Of a stretch of 6,524 nucleotides of DNA, positions 3,985-6,524 are shown one piece after another; within the stretch, counting starts at the first letter, position 1; each line of letters starts with the position of its first letter. The stretch covers positions 1-6,524 of the forward strand of contig CAYJMF010000185.1 in NCBI GenBank assembly GCA_964370855.1. Reading direction: 5' to 3'. Under the pieces are notes generated by a model that did not search any database, had not been told where the DNA came from, and worked only from the letters and a program-made list of their open reading frames with translations. Source of the DNA: JAKLKS01 sp964370855 (lineage in GTDB: Bacteria > Planctomycetota > JAJSAM01 > JAKLKS01). Position numbers and translations under genes: made by a program.

Positions 3985-6471
3985 TCAGAGAAGCGGGCGG
4001 GCTTTCCGGAGCGCCGCGGCGAGGAGGCGGGTGCCCTTCACGACGTCCCCGGTGGCGAGGGCGGACTCGCCCTGGGCGCGCAGGATGCGGGCCCGGGAGA
4101 GGGCCCGCTCGCCGCGGACGTCGCCGGCCTTCGGCGCGAGGCGATCCACGGCGGCCCGCACGTGGCGGCGGAGCGCCTCGGCCACCTCCGCGGCGGCGGC
4201 GGCGGCCCCGGGGAAGCGCGGGTTCCCGGCGACCTTCCGGAGGGAGGCGGCGGCGCGGGCCGCGGCGGACGCCGCCGCGGGGTCGTCGCCGGCGTCGAGC
4301 CCGGCGAGGACGTGGTCGAGGTGGGCGCGGGCCGTCCCGAAGTCGATGCGCTCCCGGCGCGAGATCCCCGCCGTCCCCTCGGCGGCCCCCGCCTCGGCGC
4401 CGAGGTCGGCGGCGACGAAGGGGAGGCTCCACCCGAACCCCACGAGCCGGGAGGCCCCCGTGGGGGCCCCGTCGAGGAGGACCGTGACGCGTACGCTGCC
4501 CTCCTCGGCGGGGGCCCTGAGGATTCCCGTGTAGGTGCCGTCGGCGTGATCCTCCAGCGGTCCGAGGACCCCGGAGGGCGCCCCCTCGAAGGCCGCCTCG
4601 GCGGCGAGCCCCGGGCCGAGGCGGCGGCCGGCGGCGTCACGCGGGACGAGCAGGAGGGCGACCTCCGAGGCGCCGTCGGCCTCCACGCGGCGGGGGGACG
4701 CGTCGAGGGTGGTGCGGGCCGCGTCCACGGGCCCCGCCACCTCCAGGACGCCGGCGCCGGGGGAGGCCGCGGAGCCCCCCTCCGTCGCGACGGAGACGGA
4801 GACCGCGAGGACTCCCGGGGCCGCGGGCGCGGGAAGCGGCGCCGCGTAAGTCCCGTCCCCCCGGTCCTCGAAGGCGAGGGGCCCGCCGCCGTCCACGGAC
4901 CCCGTCACGACGGCCCCGGGGCCGAGGACGTCGCCCCATGCGTTGCGGGGCGTCACCACGACGGTGACCGCCGGGCCCCCGGGGAAGCGGGTCGCCGGCG
5001 GGTCCATGGCGACCTCCGTCCGCCGGGCGTCGGGCACGTCCGAGGAGGGGGCGAGGTGGAGGAGGTAGAAGGTGCCCGGGCCGCCGGTGCCCGACTGGGG
5101 CTGGGCGCGCACCCGCACGAGGTAGGTCCCCGGCGCCGGCGGCCGGAAGCCCTCCACGGCCGGGTCGAGGTCCACGCCCGCGGGGCCGTTGGCGTTGGCC
5201 GGGAGGATGGGGGGGCGGCGGTCGATGTTGGAGGCGAGGAGCGTCTCTCCCTCCGCGTCGAAGACGGCGATCTCCGGGTCGGCGTCGGAGCCGAGACCCC
5301 AGGACCGGAGGCGGAGGTCGAGGTCCGCGGTCCCGTCGGAGGCGAAGGAGAACCAGTCCTCGTCGAGGGGGGTCTCGAAGGCCCCGGCGGCGGACCCGCC
5401 CGCCTGGAGGGAGCGGGCCATGGAGGGGCCGTCGTCGGGCTCCCCCTCCCCCCGCCGCGCCGGCTTCCGCAGCGTGAAGTCGAGCCCCACCTCGGGGTAG
5501 CCGGCGCGCGTGAACACCACGCGGGGGACCGGGGTTCCGCCGGGGCCCTCCTCCTCGAGGAACCCGGGCACCACCTTCGAGGGGGCGTCGGCCCACCACT
5601 TCGAGTAGGGGAGGCGGCTCGCCAGGGGGGCCGCGCAGACGAGGTAGGGGCCCGGGGGGAGGGCGCGGATGCGGTAGACCCCGTCGTCGTCGGTGAAGGC
5701 GGAGCCCGCGGGCTCCCCGGTCCGGGCGTCGAGGGCGAAGACCGGCACGCCGCGCCGCGCCGGGCGCCGCCCGACGCCGAGGACGCCGATGAGGGATCCG
5801 TTGACCGGGTCCACGGACCCGGGGTAGGCCTCGAGGACGGCGCCGGCGTCGTCGGGCTCGAGGGAGCGCGCCGAGACGGACCCCGTGCGGAGGACGTAGC
5901 TCATGGTGGCGCGGGCGACGGGGGAGTGGTCGATGCCGAGGAGGTGGCCGATCTCGTGGGTGGCGACGGACTGGACGTCGGCGTACCCGGGCGTGCCCGG
6001 CGAGGTGGTGGACCACTTCACGAACTTCACGGTGTCGTTGAAGACGAGGTCGGCGTCGGTCATGACGCCGTCGCTGAAGCTCGAGTAGGTGGCCGAGAGG
6101 GTCAGGGGGCCGAGGGTGAAGGTCTTCCAGACGAAGACGTTGACGCGGTCCGAGGCGTCCTTGTCGTAGGCCGGGCGCGTGGAATCCTGCCGGAAGCGGA
6201 CCCGGCCCCCCTCGACCCCGGACCATGTCCCGAAGGAGGCCTCGATGGCCATCTCCTCGGTGTCCGCCCCGGGGGGCTCCTCGAGGCTGCCGCCGGGGGC
6301 GAGGAACCACGTGACCTCCCCGGCCACGACGTTGGGCTGCTCCACGTCGAGGCTCCACCGGACCGGGTTCCCGTGGGTCTCCCGGAGGGGGATGCCCGCC
6401 CGGGCCGTGAGGACGAGGGCCGCGGCGGCGCCGAGGAGGAGGGCGGCGGCCCGGAGAGGATGTGAGCCCAT
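3985..6471 (-). CDS. Secreted multidomain matrixin-type zinc metalloprotease
   Basis: An 828-residue exported protease. Residues 1-25 are a signal peptide with a Leu/Ala core and a likely cut after TARA25. The catalytic domain spans about 27-217: HEIGHLLGIDH at 172-182 is the full HExxHxxGxxH metzincin zinc site with Glu173, and ATMSY around Met190 is the Met-turn, as in matrixins (family M10). No PRCGxPD cysteine switch is present and the only cysteine is Cys279, so any latency works differently. Then come a carboxypeptidase-regulatory-like beta domain (about 224-284; DDDGVYRIRALPPGPY), a PPC-like domain (about 342-475; DEDWFSF, PGTYLVRV), two tandem Ig/invasin-like repeats (484-580 and 582-676) and an Ala-rich helical tail (about 700-828). 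No C-terminal sorting signal or membrane anchor is seen. Substrate is unknown; the accessory domains suggest binding to a surface or matrix. The start is ATG at 6471, with AGGGAG 8 bases upstream; an in-frame TTG at 6501 lacks this support and would bury the signal peptide. Confidence 0.92.
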   Translation of the reverse strand: MGSHPLRAAALLLGAAAALVLTARAGIPLRETHGNPVRWSLDVEQPNVVAGEVTWFLAPGGSLEEPPGADTEEMAIEASFGTWSGVEGGRVRFRQDSTRPAYDKDASDRVNVFVWKTFTLGPLTLSATYSSFSDGVMTDADLVFNDTVKFVKWSTTSPGTPGYADVQSVATHEIGHLLGIDHSPVARATMSYVLRTGSVSARSLEPDDAGAVLEAYPGSVDPVNGSLIGVLGVGRRPARRGVPVFALDARTGEPAGSAFTDDDGVYRIRALPPGPYLVCAAPLASRLPYSKWWADAPSKVVPGFLEEEGPGGTPVPRVVFTRAGYPEVGLDFTLRKPARRGEGEPDDGPSMARSLQAGGSAAGAFETPLDEDWFSFASDGTADLDLRLRSWGLGSDADPEIAVFDAEGETLLASNIDRRPPILPANANGPAGVDLDPAVEGFRPPAPGTYLVRVRAQPQSGTGGPGTFYLLHLAPSSDVPDARRTEVAMDPPATRFPGGPAVTVVVTPRNAWGDVLGPGAVVTGSVDGGGPLAFEDRGDGTYAAPLPAPAAPGVLAVSVSVATEGGSAASPGAGVLEVAGPVDAARTTLDASPRRVEADGASEVALLLVPRDAAGRRLGPGLAAEAAFEGAPSGVLGPLEDHADGTYTGILRAPAEEGSVRVTVLLDGAPTGASRLVGFGWSLPFVAADLGAEAGAAEGTAGISRRERIDFGTARAHLDHVLAGLDAGDDPAAASAAARAAASLRKVAGNPRFPGAAAAAAEVAEALRRHVRAAVDRLAPKAGDVRGERALSRARILRAQGESALATGDVVKGTRLLAAALRKARPLL
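4444..5022 (-). repeat. Two tandem Ig/invasin-like repeats encoded in the metalloprotease
   Basis: Two adjacent repeats of about 95 residues in the protease (484-580 and 582-676). Corresponding positions are VTPRNAWGDVLGPG against VPRDAAGRRLGPG, and FEDRGDGTYAAPLPAPAAPG against LEDHADGTYTGILRAPAEEG. The (D)GTY strand followed by a Pro/Ala turn is typical of filamin-, invasin- and Big-type beta sandwiches. They have diverged clearly at the protein level, so this is an old domain duplication rather than a recent DNA repeat. Confidence 0.65.
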
Positions 6472-6479
6472 CCCCCGTG

Positions 6480-6485
6480 CTCCCT
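6480..6485 (-). promoter_or_regulatory. Shine-Dalgarno (AGGGAG) of the metalloprotease gene
   Basis: The minus strand reads AGGGAG at 6485-6480, then an 8-base spacer, then ATG at 6471. This favours the ATG that places the signal peptide at the very N-terminus over the upstream in-frame TTG at 6501. No convincing -10/-35 pair is visible in the 40 bases that remain before the window edge. Confidence 0.6.
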
Positions 6486-6524
6486 GCGGGTCCCGGCGCA
6501 AGCGGATCGAGGCGCGAGGAGGAG

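Noticed and set aside
3929..4432. N-terminal extension of the transporter to an upstream start at 4432
   Set aside because: The extra 168 codons are Arg/Pro-rich, overlap the metalloprotease tail in another frame and lie outside the usual UMF1 length. GTG at 3928 gives a normal-sized protein.
2537..4534. Plus-strand open frame of 665 codons
   Set aside because: Antisense to the transporter gene; composition is Gly/Glu/Asp/Arg-rich without hydrophobic or domain pattern, while the minus frame gives a normal twelve-span transporter.
4637..6358. Minus-strand open frame of 573 codons in another frame of the metalloprotease gene
   Set aside because: Arg/Pro/Gly-rich shadow with no recognisable feature; the overlapping metalloprotease frame is clearly the coding one.
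3958..6465. An 835-codon open frame on the plus strand
   Set aside because: Complementary to the metalloprotease gene along its whole length. The protein is Gly/Glu/Arg/Val-rich and repetitive in composition. The minus frame has a signal peptide, a zinc motif and recognisable domains, so the plus frame is a shadow.
1..6524. CRISPR array, insertion sequence, integrase or phage genes
   Set aside because: No regularly spaced repeats, terminal inverted repeats, transposase or integrase motifs were seen on either strand; all four genes are ordinary chromosomal types.

Overview
The window is 6.5 kb of very GC-rich bacterial DNA with four complete protein genes, all on the minus strand. In transcription order they are a secreted multidomain matrixin-type zinc metalloprotease (6471-3985), a UMF1/Atg22-like major facilitator transporter (3928-2633), a small SprT-like zinc protein (2550-2038) and, across an assembly gap, an unusually built signal peptidase I (1833-73). 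Almost all wobble positions are G or C, so several very long plus-strand ORFs are open opposite these genes. I treat them as shadows.

The organism cannot be fixed from the sequence. The high GC, large exported multidomain protein, TTG/GTG starts, UMF1 transporter and oversized signal peptidase with a lectin-like insert would suit an uncultured Planctomycetota-like or related environmental lineage. That is an inference from gene style, not from a marker gene. The 10-N spacer between homopolymer-rich ends shows that this is a scaffolded draft, probably a metagenome or other draft assembly.

Layout. Positions 6472-6524 are the leader of the protease gene, with a good Shine-Dalgarno. Positions 3929-3984 (56 bp) separate protease and transporter, and 2551-2632 (82 bp) separate transporter and SprT-like gene. 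These three genes could be co-transcribed, though nothing in their functions ties them together. Positions 1834-2037 contain no gene: they hold a weak hairpin after the SprT-like gene, the N gap, runs of G and C, and the leader of the signal peptidase gene. Positions 1-72 follow the signal peptidase stop and contain no identifiable gene.

The most notable item is the signal peptidase. One 586-residue polypeptide joins a PadR-type winged-helix DNA-binding domain, a HAAS/permease-prefix-like helical segment, one membrane anchor, a complete Ser/Lys signal peptidase I catalytic core, and a roughly 200-residue beta-rich concanavalin/LamG-like domain inserted into the catalytic core. It looks like a regulator, membrane protease and extracytoplasmic sensor in one chain. 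The protease encoded at the other end of the window carries a signal peptide and is a plausible ordinary substrate, but a specific link between them is only a guess.
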